Assembly: GCF_002174305.1 (NCBI RefSeq)
Contig: NZ_MIJB01000009.1
Location: 186,001-250,000 of the forward strand
Direction: 5' to 3'
Origin: Aeromicrobium sp. PE09-221
GTDB taxonomy: Bacteria > Actinomycetota > Actinomycetes > Propionibacteriales > Nocardioidaceae
Length of the DNA stretch: 64,000 nucleotides
Shown piece by piece: positions 32,701 to 40,549 of this stretch (positions within the stretch are counted from its first letter, which is position 1; each line of letters starts with the position of its first letter). The notes beneath the pieces were generated by a model. It searched no databases and was not told where the DNA came from. It worked only from the letters and a program-made list of their open reading frames with translations. The position numbers and the translations under genes were made by a program.

Positions 32701-34291
32701 CGTCCTCGTCATGCGCGAGCCGGACCGGACGGGGATGATCGTCCCCGGCGCGCTCGTGCGGCAGCCACTTGGTCCACTCCCAGGACGCCGCGCGCGCCGA
32801 CGAGGTGAAGATCCACAGCCGGGCATCCGTGGGGGAGTGCAGCGTCGCGATCTGGGCCAGCAGCCACGACGTGGTGCGGTGCACGTCCGCCGTCTCGCCG
32901 GCGATGCCGAGGACCGCCGCGGTGGCGAGCGGCACGGCGACCGGAACGTCCGGTGCCGTCCAGCGCAGCGGTCCCTCGTGCTGTTCGCGGGTGGAGTCCT
33001 TGACGATCACATCCGAGGCCACATCAGAGGTGCCCACACGCAGCACGAGGAAGTCCGGATCCCACCGGCGCCGCTCCCAGAGCCGAGCACGCGGTCCGGT
33101 GGCGAAGAGCAGTACGGAGGCAGGGTCGGGATACAGGCTGCGCCGCTGCGAACGCTCATCGAGCAGTGAGGCGACCGCGGCCTCCTCGACATCCGCGCGG
33201 CGTCGATGGAAGTCCGCGAGCTGATCGAGGTAGCGGCGTTTCTGCTGCCGACGCGAGCCGGTCATGTTCAGCAGCATCATCATCGGCATCATCACCATGA
33301 ACATGAGCGAGTACATCGACCGCGTCACGAAGAACATCGTGCCGCTCATGAGGATCGGCGAGAGCACCATGATGATCGGGATCGGCATCTTGTCCGGGCG
33401 GCGTGGCTCGGTGGGGAGCTTGAACTCGCGGACGCGCTCGGCCGGATGCAGGCGGGGCGGACGGTTGTAGTCCAGCTCGGGGGAGGAGGCGGCCGGCGAC
33501 AGCGAGGCATCGGCCGTGGTGACCGGCACATGGTCGAGCAGGACGTCCCCGATGCCGAGCACGGCCCCGGGCTCCCAAACCCTGCTCTCCGTGAGAGGAC
33601 GGCGTTCCAGCCGCACCAGCGGGAGCGGTGCCGTCGGATCGACGCTCTCACCTCGTTCGAGGATGCTCTCGGCATTCTTCTTACGGCCGAAACGGCGCCG
33701 CTTGCGAGTCGTGACCGTGCTGGCGCTGAGCATGATCGGCTCCGTCGCGGGCTCGCGTCGGAAGGGGACCGTCATCTCCTCATCGATCGCGGCCGGATCC
33801 GGGGTCACGAGGATGTCCCCACGGGGGCCGACCTCGAGCCGGGCAGCGATCTCGGGCCCCTCCGCGAGACGGATCGTGGCGTGTGCGGCGCTGCCGATCG
33901 TCGAGGTGCCGATGCCGAGGCGGTAGACCCGCCCGGCTCCGATACCCGAGCTGATGCGGATCTCCACGACGCCGTCCGGCTCCTCGCCGCGATGCGAGCT
34001 CGGCCCGCCGAGGCCGAGGACGGCACCGTGACGCACACCCGAGGTGGTGATCGGCTCGTCGGGGTCGAGACGGCGGTCGCCGAGGTAGAGACCTCCCTGC
34101 GGCGACGATGGAGACCCTGGACGCTTGGACGTGAGCTCCACGACATTGCTGAGATCGGCATGGCGTCGACCTTCGAGCACCTCGTGCAACTGGGTTTCCA
34201 GGTCCGCGACGGTGCTGGAGGGGGTGTAACCCACGATGACGTCGCGCCGCTTCCGGCTCGACGCGGACTCCGCCGTGATGAGCAGGCGCAT
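29750..34291 (-). CDS. Type VII secretion FtsK/SpoIIIE-type ATPase with N-terminal FHA region (EssC/EccC-like)
   Basis: The motor of a type VII secretion-like system, 1513 residues from the ATG at 34291. An N-terminal ubiquitin-like/FHA region (residues 1-95: TVADLETQLHE, LYLGDRRLDPDEPITTSG) and an FHA-like stretch (GAGRVYRLGIGTSTIGSAAHATIRL) precede two membrane helices near 320-370 (IIMVLSPILMSGTMFFV; SLMFMVMMPMMMLLN). Three RecA-like domains follow. D1 has Walker A GTTGSGKSELLQ (about 717) and Walker B LLIIIDEFAALV (about 820). D2 has AGQSRSGRSWAL (about 1043) and D3 AGPPRSGRSTSL (about 1339), both with Arg for the Walker lysine, so only D1 seems fully active. The FHA fusion is like firmicute EssC; mycobacterial EccC lacks it. 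Confidence 0.92.
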   Translation of the reverse strand: MRLLITAESASSRKRRDVIVGYTPSSTVADLETQLHEVLEGRRHADLSNVVELTSKRPGSPSSPQGGLYLGDRRLDPDEPITTSGVRHGAVLGLGGPSSHRGEEPDGVVEIRISSGIGAGRVYRLGIGTSTIGSAAHATIRLAEGPEIAARLEVGPRGDILVTPDPAAIDEEMTVPFRREPATEPIMLSASTVTTRKRRRFGRKKNAESILERGESVDPTAPLPLVRLERRPLTESRVWEPGAVLGIGDVLLDHVPVTTADASLSPAASSPELDYNRPPRLHPAERVREFKLPTEPRRPDKMPIPIIMVLSPILMSGTMFFVTRSMYSLMFMVMMPMMMLLNMTGSRRQQKRRYLDQLADFHRRRADVEEAAVASLLDERSQRRSLYPDPASVLLFATGPRARLWERRRWDPDFLVLRVGTSDVASDVIVKDSTREQHEGPLRWTAPDVPVAVPLATAAVLGIAGETADVHRTTSWLLAQIATLHSPTDARLWIFTSSARAASWEWTKWLPHERAGDDHPRPVRLAHDEDDRAAMIGELTAEVERRKELDTDEREGLPSIVVVLDGARELRMAPGMTSLLKSGAFVNVYFICLDRTPRELPEECRSVVEIDGPLANLQTTAERHLDGIRRDVVDEAWLDRLGRALAPIRDVSTEDLSSSLPAASRLLDVLGMPQPDGESLARRWSGGGRTTRAVIGEGLDGPFTIDVRADGPHGLVAGTTGSGKSELLQTIIASLSVGNRPDEFNFVLIDYKGGAAFKDCQHLPHTVGMVTDLDGHLTSRALESLGAELRRREHQLARADAKDIEDYLATKGPDDEPMPRLLIIIDEFAALVAELPDFVNGLVDVARRGRSLGVHLILATQRPAGVVNAEIKSNTNLRIALRVTDANDSEDVIESKVAAEIPKSFPGRAYARLGHSSLIAFQSSRVGGRPAGDERPELVSRAFGLGDLRALAPLSAEAEEDATIPTDLTTLVRAVTAANERLGLPEMRKPWLPPLPQTLTLDDLDDSAPADPEAIVFGLADVPHRQEQRTATWDLVRGGHLMIAGQSRSGRSWALRTIAASIARTHSPADVHVYGIDAGNNALLPLVSLPHVGAVITRTQTDRLYRLFDFLGRELTRRQQSLASQGFADVTEQRAAVPPEERLPYLVVVLDRLEGYVSAFDSLDGGVLVERLVGLLQEGVGAGIRLVIGADRSGVLGRIALLVEDRIMLSMSDASDFSAIGLAARAVPSSMPPGRGFRGGERPEELQFAMLDASGEGTAQVRALHEIGRLAAERHPDIPRAQRPQRIDELPVAISLEEARQLERTPAQDSPTFVPIGVGGDTLALVGFDPLVTGPGFLVAGPPRSGRSTSLRVAVEHHLSQSREVVAFAPRISALREVEGRRYRLMTGQESIEEIRQVVSGLRTHHLVVVDDLDVLGADSPLAQFLSETLTGMRDSPNAMIVAGGIDELASSYRGLPADLKRGRTGLVLAPRAANDGDVVNARFPRSVGASVPIGRGLLATPTGFRWVQVPQP

Positions 34292-34420
34292 GGCGCACAG
34301 CCTACGCGGGTGGGGCATGTGACGAATGCCGATGTGCCCGCGTCATCGCGCGCTATTACACTCGCCATTGCGGTTGCGCGTCGTGACCGTCGTACTTTCA
34401 CGTCAGAGGGGGAGCACCGC

Positions 34421-35185
34421 GTGGCTACTGACACCCGGTCCACGGGGACGTCCGTCGACGATCGTCAACGCGAGCGCGCACAGCGCGGTATCGGCTCGCG
34501 CAGCCAGTCCAAGGCCGATGGCCGCCCTGCACCGCCCAAGCGCCGCCGGCCGGCCATCGCCGTCATCGGCGTGCTGCTCATCGTGGGTGGCGCGGCGCTC
34601 GCCGGCCTCCTCGCCCTGCGCATGGACTCCCGCGACCCGGTCGTGGTGCTGAGCACCGATGTTCCCGCGGGGACGCAGATCTCCACCGACATGCTGGCGC
34701 AGACGAATGTCGCCAGCGATTCGGGTCTCCTGATCCCCGCGGGCCAGGTGGACGAGATCGTCGGCACCTATGCCAAGACGGCTCTGTCGGAGGGACAGCT
34801 GCTCGATACGACGATGCTGGTCCAGTCCTCGCCCTTCTCCGGCGATGTGGCTCAGGTCGGCGTCACGCTCGCCCCGGGCCGGGTGCCGGTCGGCCTGCGG
34901 TCCGGTGATCTGGTCCGCGTCGCACGGCTCGGCGACGGGCAGAGTCCCGTACGGCCGCTGGCCACCGCGATCGTGCTGCAGACCTCGTCGGGCGACGGGG
35001 GAGGCGGCCTGGCCGGAGGCGGTGAGGCAGGAGCGACCGCGAGCCTGCTCGTCCCGAGTGGGGCCGCTGACGCCGTGGTCGATGCCGCCGGCAATGATGT
35101 CCTCGGTCTCTCGCTGATCGAACGCGGACTCAGCCCCGAGGAGGACGCCGACCGGCTGGACACGCTCGGAGGTGACGACGAATGA
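34421..35185 (+). CDS. cpaB: CpaB/RcpC-like SAF-domain pilus assembly protein
   Basis: The first gene of a Tad/Flp pilus operon. The GTG at 34421 (254 residues) follows GAGGGGGAG; a much longer frame upstream is antisense to the ATPase gene. A basic, disordered N-terminus (about 50 residues) leads to one membrane helix (AIAVIGVLLIVGGAALAGLLAL). The SAF domain follows: VVVLSTDVPAGTQISTDMLAQTNVASDS, EIVGTYAKTALSEGQLLD, and TLAPGRVPVGLRSGDLVRVARLGDG. In Tad systems CpaB-like proteins support pilus assembly at the cell envelope. It is divergent from the ATPase gene (129 bp apart) and is followed by an 88-bp repeat element. Confidence 0.82.
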   Translation: MATDTRSTGTSVDDRQRERAQRGIGSRSQSKADGRPAPPKRRRPAIAVIGVLLIVGGAALAGLLALRMDSRDPVVVLSTDVPAGTQISTDMLAQTNVASDSGLLIPAGQVDEIVGTYAKTALSEGQLLDTTMLVQSSPFSGDVAQVGVTLAPGRVPVGLRSGDLVRVARLGDGQSPVRPLATAIVLQTSSGDGGGGLAGGGEAGATASLLVPSGAADAVVDAAGNDVLGLSLIERGLSPEEDADRLDTLGGDDE

Positions 35186-35268
35186 GCGAGCGCAGCGAGC
35201 GAACGATGAGGGCCTTCTCATGGCGCCATCGGCCTAGTGTGCGTTTTTTCCAGGCGGTGACGGCATGA
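35182..35268 (+). CDS. 28-residue coupled mini-ORF within the 88-bp repeat (copy B)
   Basis: The ATG at 35182 overlaps the cpaB stop (ATGA) and the TGA at 35266-35268 overlaps the cpaE start (ATGA). The peptide starts MSERSERTMRAFSW, continues RHRPSVRFF and ends QAVTA, identical to copy A at 19 of 28 positions. GCGCCATCGGCCT (35223-35235) pairs with AGGCGGTGACGGC (35252-35264) with a bulged G and a U-rich loop, as in copy A. The same peptide frame in two unrelated operons argues that the element is selected for translation or for coupling, but the function is unknown. Confidence 0.6.
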   Translation: MSERSERTMRAFSWRHRPSVRFFQAVTA

Positions 35269-35269
35269 G
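35182..35269 (+). repeat. 88-bp intergenic element, copy B
   Basis: It has the same length as copy A and aligns without gaps at about 81 percent identity. It lies exactly between the cpaB stop and the cpaE start. As in copy A, the divergent stretches are the middle (positions 23-40) and the U-rich loop (61-70), while the two hairpin arms and both ATGAG edges are kept. Confidence 0.75.
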
Positions 35270-36044
35270 CATCGTCACGCTCGTCTCGGCCAAGGGATCA
35301 CCCGGTGTGACGACGCTGGCGTTGTCCCTGGCCCAGGCGTGGGAAGGCGCGGCGATCGTCGCCGACCTCGATCCTGTGGGCGGCGATATCGCGTTGCTCG
35401 CCCGCACACCCGAAGGCCGCGCACTCGATGACTCGATCGGTCTCGTCTCCCTCGGCGCCGCCCTGCGCCGTGGCACCGATCTCGACCTGGGGGAGCATCT
35501 GGTGCCGACCTCGATGGGCGTCGATGTGCTGCTCGGAGCTGAAGGTCCGGCACAGGCGCAGAGTCTCGGTCCGGCCTGGCCGCACCTCCACACACCCCTG
35601 CAGCGTTTCGAGGGCACGGTCATCGCCGATGGCGGACGATTCACCGCCGGCTCGCCGGTGGCCAGCGTCCTGGCCAATTCGGCTGCCAACGTCTTCGTCG
35701 CCCGGGCTGACGTGCCGGGGATCGCCCACATGCGCGAGCGACTCGTGCGGATGCAGCGCTCGGCGGGGATCGACGAGGGGCCGCGAGCACCGACCGGCGT
35801 GGTGCTCGTGGGCGACGCCCGAGACCGGCACGGCGAGGAGGACGTCGGCCGGTTGCTCGACTCCGAAGGCGTCCGCGCCACCGTGCTCGGCACGGTGGCC
35901 GATGAGCCCAAGTCGGTTGCGATGATCGCGCAGGGACTGTCGCGCCGACTCGCGCGCACCGAGTACTTCCGTTCGGTGCGGGCTGTAGCCGGGCGCCTGC
36001 TCGAGCTGACCGGCGACCGGGCCCAGCAATTGCAGGAGGCGTGA
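35265..36044 (+). CDS. cpaE: CpaE-like ParA/MinD-family ATPase
   Basis: A 259-residue ATPase of the ParA/MinD superfamily, of the type that localises Tad pilus machines. It starts SIVTLVSAKGSPGVTTLALSLAQAWEG, a deviant Walker A with GSPGVTT. Later come IVADLDPVGGDIALLAR (switch region) and VFVARADVPGIAHMRERL. There is no receiver domain, in contrast to proteobacterial CpaE. The ATG at 35265 comes at the end of the 88-bp element, whose AGGCGG serves as ribosome site. It overlaps tadA by ATGA. It resembles the Ssd-type proteins next to actinobacterial tadA. Confidence 0.85.
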   Translation: MSIVTLVSAKGSPGVTTLALSLAQAWEGAAIVADLDPVGGDIALLARTPEGRALDDSIGLVSLGAALRRGTDLDLGEHLVPTSMGVDVLLGAEGPAQAQSLGPAWPHLHTPLQRFEGTVIADGGRFTAGSPVASVLANSAANVFVARADVPGIAHMRERLVRMQRSAGIDEGPRAPTGVVLVGDARDRHGEEDVGRLLDSEGVRATVLGTVADEPKSVAMIAQGLSRRLARTEYFRSVRAVAGRLLELTGDRAQQLQEA

Positions 36045-37351
36045 TGGACCAGCAGCTTCTGCGTCGTCTCCGCGAGGAGGTCGCCGACGCGCTGTCGAAG
36101 CAGCGCCGCGAGGACGCCGCCTCCGGTCTCCCTCCCATGAGCAGCGAGGACGAACGCCAGTTCGCGCGGGCCCTCATCTCGCGGGTGCTCGAGGCCCATG
36201 CGCGCGCCGAGATCGCCGCCGGCCGATCTCCGATGTCATCGGCCGACGAAGCAGAGCTGGCCGACGGCATCCATGCCGCGCTGTACGGCGTGGGCCGCCT
36301 GCAGCCGCTGCTCGATGACCCCGAGGTCGAGAACATCGACATCAACGGCTACGACAATGTCTTCGTCGGCTACGCCAACGGGGACGAGCGCCGGATGCCT
36401 CCGGTGGCGGACAGCGATGACGAGCTGATCGAGCTGGTGCAGGTGCTCGGCGCCTATTCGGGCCTGACGAGCCGCCCCTTCGACACCGCCAATCCGCAGC
36501 TCGACCTGCGGCTCCCCGACGGCAGCCGCCTATCGGCCGTCATGGGCGTGACCCAACGGCCGGCGCTCTCGATCCGCCGCGCGCGGATCGGGCGGGCGAG
36601 CCTGGACATGCTGGTCGAGAACGGCACCATGACCCCGCATCTGGCGTCCTTCCTCTCCGCCGCGGTGGCAGCGCGGAAGAACATCATGATCGCCGGTGCC
36701 ACCAATGCCGGTAAGACGACCCTCCTACGGGCCCTCGCCAATGAGATCCCCGCCCAGGAGCGCCTCATCACGGTCGAGCGGGCGCTGGAGCTGGGCCTCG
36801 GCGAGTTCGCGGACCTCCATCCGAATGTGGTGGCCTTCGAGGAGCGTCTGCCCAACTCCGAGGGGCTCGGTGCCATCGGCATGGCGGAACTGGTGCGCCG
36901 TTCGCTGCGCATGAACCCCAGCCGGGTCATCGTCGGTGAGGTGCTCGGCGATGAGATCGTGACGATGCTCAATGCGATGAGCCAGGGCAATGACGGTTCG
37001 CTCTCCACAATCCATGCGAATTCCTCGCTCGAGGTCTTCAACCGCATCTGCACCTATGCGATCCAGTCCGCGGAGCGGCTTCCCGCCGACGCCACGATGA
37101 TGTTGATCGCGGGAGCGATCGACTTCGTGATCTTCGTCGAGCGTCGCAATGAGTACGCGACCGGCGGAGGACTGCGACGCCTGATCACCTCGGTGCGCGA
37201 GGTCAACGGTGTCGACGGCCGGGTATTGTCGAGCGAGGTCTTCGCCGAAGGGCCCGATGGGCTCGCGGTGCCGGCCGCCGCCGTCAGCTGTGTCGACGAA
37301 CTGGAGCTCCACGGCTACCGTCCTGCCTACTACGAGGAGCAGACGCTGTGA
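36041..37351 (+). CDS. tadA: Tad pilus secretion ATPase TadA (CpaF)
   Basis: The 436-residue motor ATPase for Flp pilus assembly. The N-terminal helical domain (residues 1-100) leads into PLLDDPEVENIDINGYDNVFVGY, the TadA-specific start of the ATPase. Walker A is IAGATNAGKTTLLRAL near 219, and TVERALELGLGEF and MNPSRVIVGEVLGDEIVTMLNAMSQGNDGSLSTIHAN contain the Asp/His boxes and Walker B region. The sequence is a full-length member of the type II/IV secretion ATPase family. Overlaps of 4 bp with cpaE and with tadB (GTGA) show tight coupling. Confidence 0.95.
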   Translation: MMDQQLLRRLREEVADALSKQRREDAASGLPPMSSEDERQFARALISRVLEAHARAEIAAGRSPMSSADEAELADGIHAALYGVGRLQPLLDDPEVENIDINGYDNVFVGYANGDERRMPPVADSDDELIELVQVLGAYSGLTSRPFDTANPQLDLRLPDGSRLSAVMGVTQRPALSIRRARIGRASLDMLVENGTMTPHLASFLSAAVAARKNIMIAGATNAGKTTLLRALANEIPAQERLITVERALELGLGEFADLHPNVVAFEERLPNSEGLGAIGMAELVRRSLRMNPSRVIVGEVLGDEIVTMLNAMSQGNDGSLSTIHANSSLEVFNRICTYAIQSAERLPADATMMLIAGAIDFVIFVERRNEYATGGGLRRLITSVREVNGVDGRVLSSEVFAEGPDGLAVPAAAVSCVDELELHGYRPAYYEEQTL

Positions 37352-38217
37352 GCTGGCTCCCGGTCCAGCTGCTGGCGATCATCGTGCTCGGTGCGGTGAT
37401 CGGCCTCGGCGGGCTGCTCGTCTGGTGGGGCCTGCAGGAACACGACGAACGACGGGTGGTCAAGGCGCCGTCCTCGCTCGGGCCGCGGCTCAAGGCCCTC
37501 GGCACGCGCGGGCCGATCGCGATCGGCGCGGGTCTGCTCGCCCTGGTGCTGACCCGCTGGCCGGTGATGGCCGTTGCCGTCGGCCTGCTGGCCTTCTTCG
37601 CGCCGCTGCTGTTCGGCGGGCTGCGGGCCGAGCGCCGGGCGATCGCCCGGCTGGAGGGACTCGCCGGCTGGACCGAGTCGTTGCGCGACACCATCGCGGG
37701 TGCCGTCGGCCTCGAACAGGCGATCCCCGCCACCGCCTACGCCGCCGCACCATCCATCGCCCCGCAGCTGCGGACCCTCTCGGACCGGCTGCGCGTCCGC
37801 ACACCCCTGCCGGTCGCCCTGCAGGAGTTCGCCGACGACCTCGACGATCCCAGCGCCGACATCATCGTGGCGGCCCTGATGCTCAACTCGCGGCTGCGCG
37901 GCCCGGGTCTGCGCGAGGTGCTGACCTCGCTCGCGGCATCGGCTCGCGAGGAACTGGAGATGCGTCGCCGCATCACCTCGGGACGTGCCTCCACCCGCCG
38001 CAGCGTGCAGATCGTCGTCGGTGTCTCGGTCGCCTTCGTGCTCGGACTCGCGGTCTTCAACCGCACCTATGTCGAGCCCTACTCCACTCCCATCGGCCAG
38101 CTGGTGCTGGCGGTGGTGGTCGGGCTCTTCGCGATCGGCTTCGCCTGGATGCGCCGGCTCTCGGACTTCCAGCTGCCGGATCGCTTCCTGCTCGGCAAGG
38201 CGGGAGCCGGCCGATGA
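37348..38217 (+). CDS. tadB: Tad pilus membrane protein TadB
   Basis: A 289-residue inner-membrane platform protein starting with GTG inside the tadA stop (GTGA). It has an N-terminal helix (LLAIIVLGAVIGLGGLLVWW), a second hydrophobic stretch (GAGLLALVLTRWPVMAVAVGLLAFFAPLLF), then the type II secretion F domain (LEGLAGWTESLRDTIAGAVGLEQAIPATA, AALMLNSRLRGPGLREVLTSLAAS) and two C-terminal helices (VVGVSVAFVLGLAVF; LVLAVVVGLFAIGFAWM). It works with TadC as the membrane base on which TadA acts. It overlaps tadC by 4 bp. Confidence 0.92.
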   Translation: MSWLPVQLLAIIVLGAVIGLGGLLVWWGLQEHDERRVVKAPSSLGPRLKALGTRGPIAIGAGLLALVLTRWPVMAVAVGLLAFFAPLLFGGLRAERRAIARLEGLAGWTESLRDTIAGAVGLEQAIPATAYAAAPSIAPQLRTLSDRLRVRTPLPVALQEFADDLDDPSADIIVAALMLNSRLRGPGLREVLTSLAASAREELEMRRRITSGRASTRRSVQIVVGVSVAFVLGLAVFNRTYVEPYSTPIGQLVLAVVVGLFAIGFAWMRRLSDFQLPDRFLLGKAGAGR

Positions 38218-39122
38218 CCCTCATCCTGCTCTCCGGCGCGCTCGTCGGTCTCGGTGTGCTGCTGCTCGTCAGCCGCCGGCCGGCCTTCTCCACCTCGGCC
38301 GCCGTCCAGCTGGCCCGCCTGGACGCCGACCGCAACCGCTCGCGTCGCGACGCGGTCGCCGACAGGCTCGCCGACCGCCAGTCCGAGCGCGCCCGGCGCA
38401 TCGGTGTGCGGATCAACGCGTGGATGGCTACCCGGGGTTACGAGCTGCCCAAGGGGATGCGCGCGGACCTCGCGGTCACCGGCCGCACGCTGGAGACCCA
38501 CCTCGGTATGACGGTCCTGGCGGGCGTCGCGGGCATCTTCGCCCCGGCAGTAGCGCTCTCACCGGTGATCCTCCTCGGTGGCATGGACCTCTCTATCCCG
38601 CTGTGGGGTGCGCTCTTCGGCTTCGTGCTGGGTGTGGTGGTCAACCAGCTCCAACTGTCGTCCACGGCGAAAGAACGACGCCAGGACTTCCGGCACGTCC
38701 TCAGCTCCTTCCTCGACCTCGTCTCGATGAGCCTCGCGGGCGGCCGAGGCGTGCCCGAGGCGCTGAAGGGAGCCTCCGAGCTCAGCGACAGCTGGGCGAT
38801 GGTGCTCATCCGCGACACCATGGGACGCGCCCGATTACAGGGCATGACCCCGTGGGCCGCGCTCGGAGACCTGGGCGATGAGCTCGGTGTCGAAGAGCTC
38901 CGCGACCTCGCCGCGGCTCTCGCCCTGGTTGCCGAGGACGGCGCCAAGGTGCGCGAGTCGCTCACCGCCCGGGCGGCCTCGATGCGCCAGCGCGAGCTCG
39001 CCGATGCCGAGAGCCAGGCCTCGGCCAAGTCCCAGTCCATGCTCGTGGCACAGCTGCTGCTGTGCGCGGGCTTCCTCGTCTTCCTGATATACCCCGCGCT
39101 CGCGGGCATTCTCGGGCTGTAA
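38214..39122 (+). CDS. tadC: Tad pilus membrane protein TadC
   Basis: The second platform protein, 302 residues from the ATG at 38214 (ATGA with tadB). It has an N-terminal helix (LILLSGALVGLGVLLLVS), a central pair of helices (TVLAGVAGIFAPAVALSPVILL; LWGALFGFVLGVVV), a type II secretion F domain (FLDLVSMSLAGGRGVPEALKGAS...LRDLAAALALVAEDGAKVRESLTARAASMRQRELADAE) and a final helix (LLLCAGFLVFLIYPALAGIL). Pairing with TadB and the following pilin gene is standard for Tad loci. Confidence 0.92.
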   Translation: MTLILLSGALVGLGVLLLVSRRPAFSTSAAVQLARLDADRNRSRRDAVADRLADRQSERARRIGVRINAWMATRGYELPKGMRADLAVTGRTLETHLGMTVLAGVAGIFAPAVALSPVILLGGMDLSIPLWGALFGFVLGVVVNQLQLSSTAKERRQDFRHVLSSFLDLVSMSLAGGRGVPEALKGASELSDSWAMVLIRDTMGRARLQGMTPWAALGDLGDELGVEELRDLAAALALVAEDGAKVRESLTARAASMRQRELADAESQASAKSQSMLVAQLLLCAGFLVFLIYPALAGILGL

Positions 39123-39140
39123 CCCCCTCAAGGAGAGATC

Positions 39141-39353
39141 ATGATTCAGCATCGGATCGTTCTACAGTTTCTCGTCACACTTCTCGGACTGCACTATGAG
39201 CGAGCCCGTTCGAAGGAACGCGGGGCCTCCGCGGTGGAATGGGTGATCATCGCCGCCATTGTTGTCGGACTTGTGGGCATCATCGCCGGTATCCTCGTGC
39301 CTATCATCCGCGGTAAGGCGCAGGAGGTCGGTAACGAGATCGAGGGCTCCTGA
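39141..39353 (+). CDS. flp: Flp-type pilin
   Basis: A 70-residue pilin subunit. After a 28-residue leader ending in ERG comes ASAVEWVIIAAIVVGLVGIIAG; cleavage after the Gly would leave Glu at position +5 of the mature pilin, the hallmark of Flp/type IV-like pilins. The ribosome site AAGGAGAG lies upstream. It sits between tadC and the TadE-like genes, with a short gap that allows separate high expression. No TadV-like prepilin peptidase gene is visible in the window, so the processing enzyme must be elsewhere. Confidence 0.9.
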   Translation: MIQHRIVLQFLVTLLGLHYERARSKERGASAVEWVIIAAIVVGLVGIIAGILVPIIRGKAQEVGNEIEGS

Positions 39354-39357
39354 TCTC

Positions 39358-39756
39358 GTGATCAAGCAGCGGCGACGAGAGGACGAACGGGGGGTCAGCG
39401 CGATCGAGCTGGTCCTCTACATGCCGCTGCTCATGCTCGTGATCGTGCTGGCCGTCCAGTTCTCCCTCGTGTACCTCGCGCAGTCCGCGGCCTCCTCGGC
39501 AGCCCGCGAGGCCGCTCGGGTGGCTCGCGTGACCGGTGACCCCGACCAGGGGATACAACGCGGCAATGAGTTCGCCGCCGACCTCGGTGGTGGCACCCTG
39601 CGCGATATCGAGGTGACGGTCGAGATCGTCGACGGCACCAGCATGCGCGCGACCGTCACCGGCCGCGCCAACCAGCTGCTGCCCTATGAGATCGCCCCCC
39701 GGGTCTCCGAATCCTCCGAGGGCCGGATCGAGCAGTTCGAACAGGACACCCCATGA
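39358..39756 (+). CDS. TadE-like minor pseudopilin
   Basis: A 132-residue protein from the GTG at 39358, 4 bp after flp. It has DERGVSAIELVLYMPLLMLVIVLAVQFSLVYL, a TadE-type N-terminal processing and membrane motif with Glu at +5 (G then VSAIE). AASSAAREAARVARVTGD is the usual amphipathic follow-on. The rest is a small extracellular domain. Its stop overlaps the next gene by ATGA. Such pseudopilins are needed for assembly, probably at the pilus base or tip. Confidence 0.85.
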   Translation: MIKQRRREDERGVSAIELVLYMPLLMLVIVLAVQFSLVYLAQSAASSAAREAARVARVTGDPDQGIQRGNEFAADLGGGTLRDIEVTVEIVDGTSMRATVTGRANQLLPYEIAPRVSESSEGRIEQFEQDTP

Positions 39757-40151
39757 GTCGGCACGAAAGGGGCTCGATGTCGGTCGAGGTGGTACTGGCC
39801 ATCCCGATACTCGTCATGCTGATGCTGCTCGTTGTCGCCGGTGGACGTTACGTCTCCGTCAAGGCCGATATCGAGTCCGCCGCCCGTGACGCCGCCCGCG
39901 CGGCCTCCTTCGAACGCGATGCCTCCTCGGCTCGGGCAGCCGCCATCTCCGCGGCCGAACGTGCCGATAACAATCTCTCGCGCTGCGAGCTCGAGCGCTT
40001 CGGCGGCAGCTTCGTCGCCGGGGGACAGGTCGACATCACCATCTCGTGTCTGGTCAGCAATACCGGTCTGGGCATGATCGGGCTTTCGGGCGAACGCCGC
40101 TTCACCGGCCAGTCCAGTGCGCCGATCGATCAGTACAGGAGGACCGGATGA
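39753..40151 (+). CDS. TadE/TadF-like minor pseudopilin
   Basis: A 132-residue protein of the same build as the preceding gene: HERGSMSVEVVLAIPILVMLMLLVVAG is the cleavage and membrane motif, then YVSVKADIESAARDAARAASFERDASSARAAA. Two cysteines (SRCELERF, TISCLVSN) could form a disulfide in the outer domain. It overlaps both neighbours by 4 bp (ATGA). Confidence 0.83.
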   Translation: MSRHERGSMSVEVVLAIPILVMLMLLVVAGGRYVSVKADIESAARDAARAASFERDASSARAAAISAAERADNNLSRCELERFGGSFVAGGQVDITISCLVSNTGLGMIGLSGERRFTGQSSAPIDQYRRTG

Positions 40152-40549
40152 GGGATGAGCGAGGGGCCGCCTCGGTCTTCGTGGTCGGCATGTCCGTCGT
40201 CCTGCTGTTGTGTGCCGGTCTGGCGATCGACGGCGGTGTCGGCATCAATACCCGGATGCGCGTGGCCGACGATGCCGAGCAGGCTGCCCGTGCTGGCGCG
40301 AATGCCGTCGACGTGGCTCGCCTGAGATCCTCCGGTGTTGTCTCGATCGACCCGGTACAGGCCCGCCAGGCGGCCGCAGGCTTCCTCGCAGGGCGTGGTT
40401 ACAGCGCCGGCCAGTACAGCGTCTCCGTGGACGGCACGGAAGTCTCGGTTGACGTGCGAGACTCGACCGACACGATCATCCTCTCGATCATCAACATCGA
40501 CTCCTACCCGGTGAGCGCCGGAGCGACCGCCGTCGCCGCCATGAACTGA
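40148..40549 (+). CDS. TadG-like pilus-assembly protein (short)
   Basis: A 133-residue protein from the ATG at 40148. DERGAASVFVVGMSVVLLLCAGLAIDGGVGINTRMRVADDAEQAARAGANA matches the N-terminal TadG-type motif (putative Flp-assembly helical region), after which full-length TadG proteins have a von Willebrand domain; that domain is absent here, as is common in actinobacterial loci. The stop overlaps the next ATG by one base (TGATG). Confidence 0.82.
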   Translation: MRDERGAASVFVVGMSVVLLLCAGLAIDGGVGINTRMRVADDAEQAARAGANAVDVARLRSSGVVSIDPVQARQAAAGFLAGRGYSAGQYSVSVDGTEVSVDVRDSTDTIILSIINIDSYPVSAGATAVAAMN

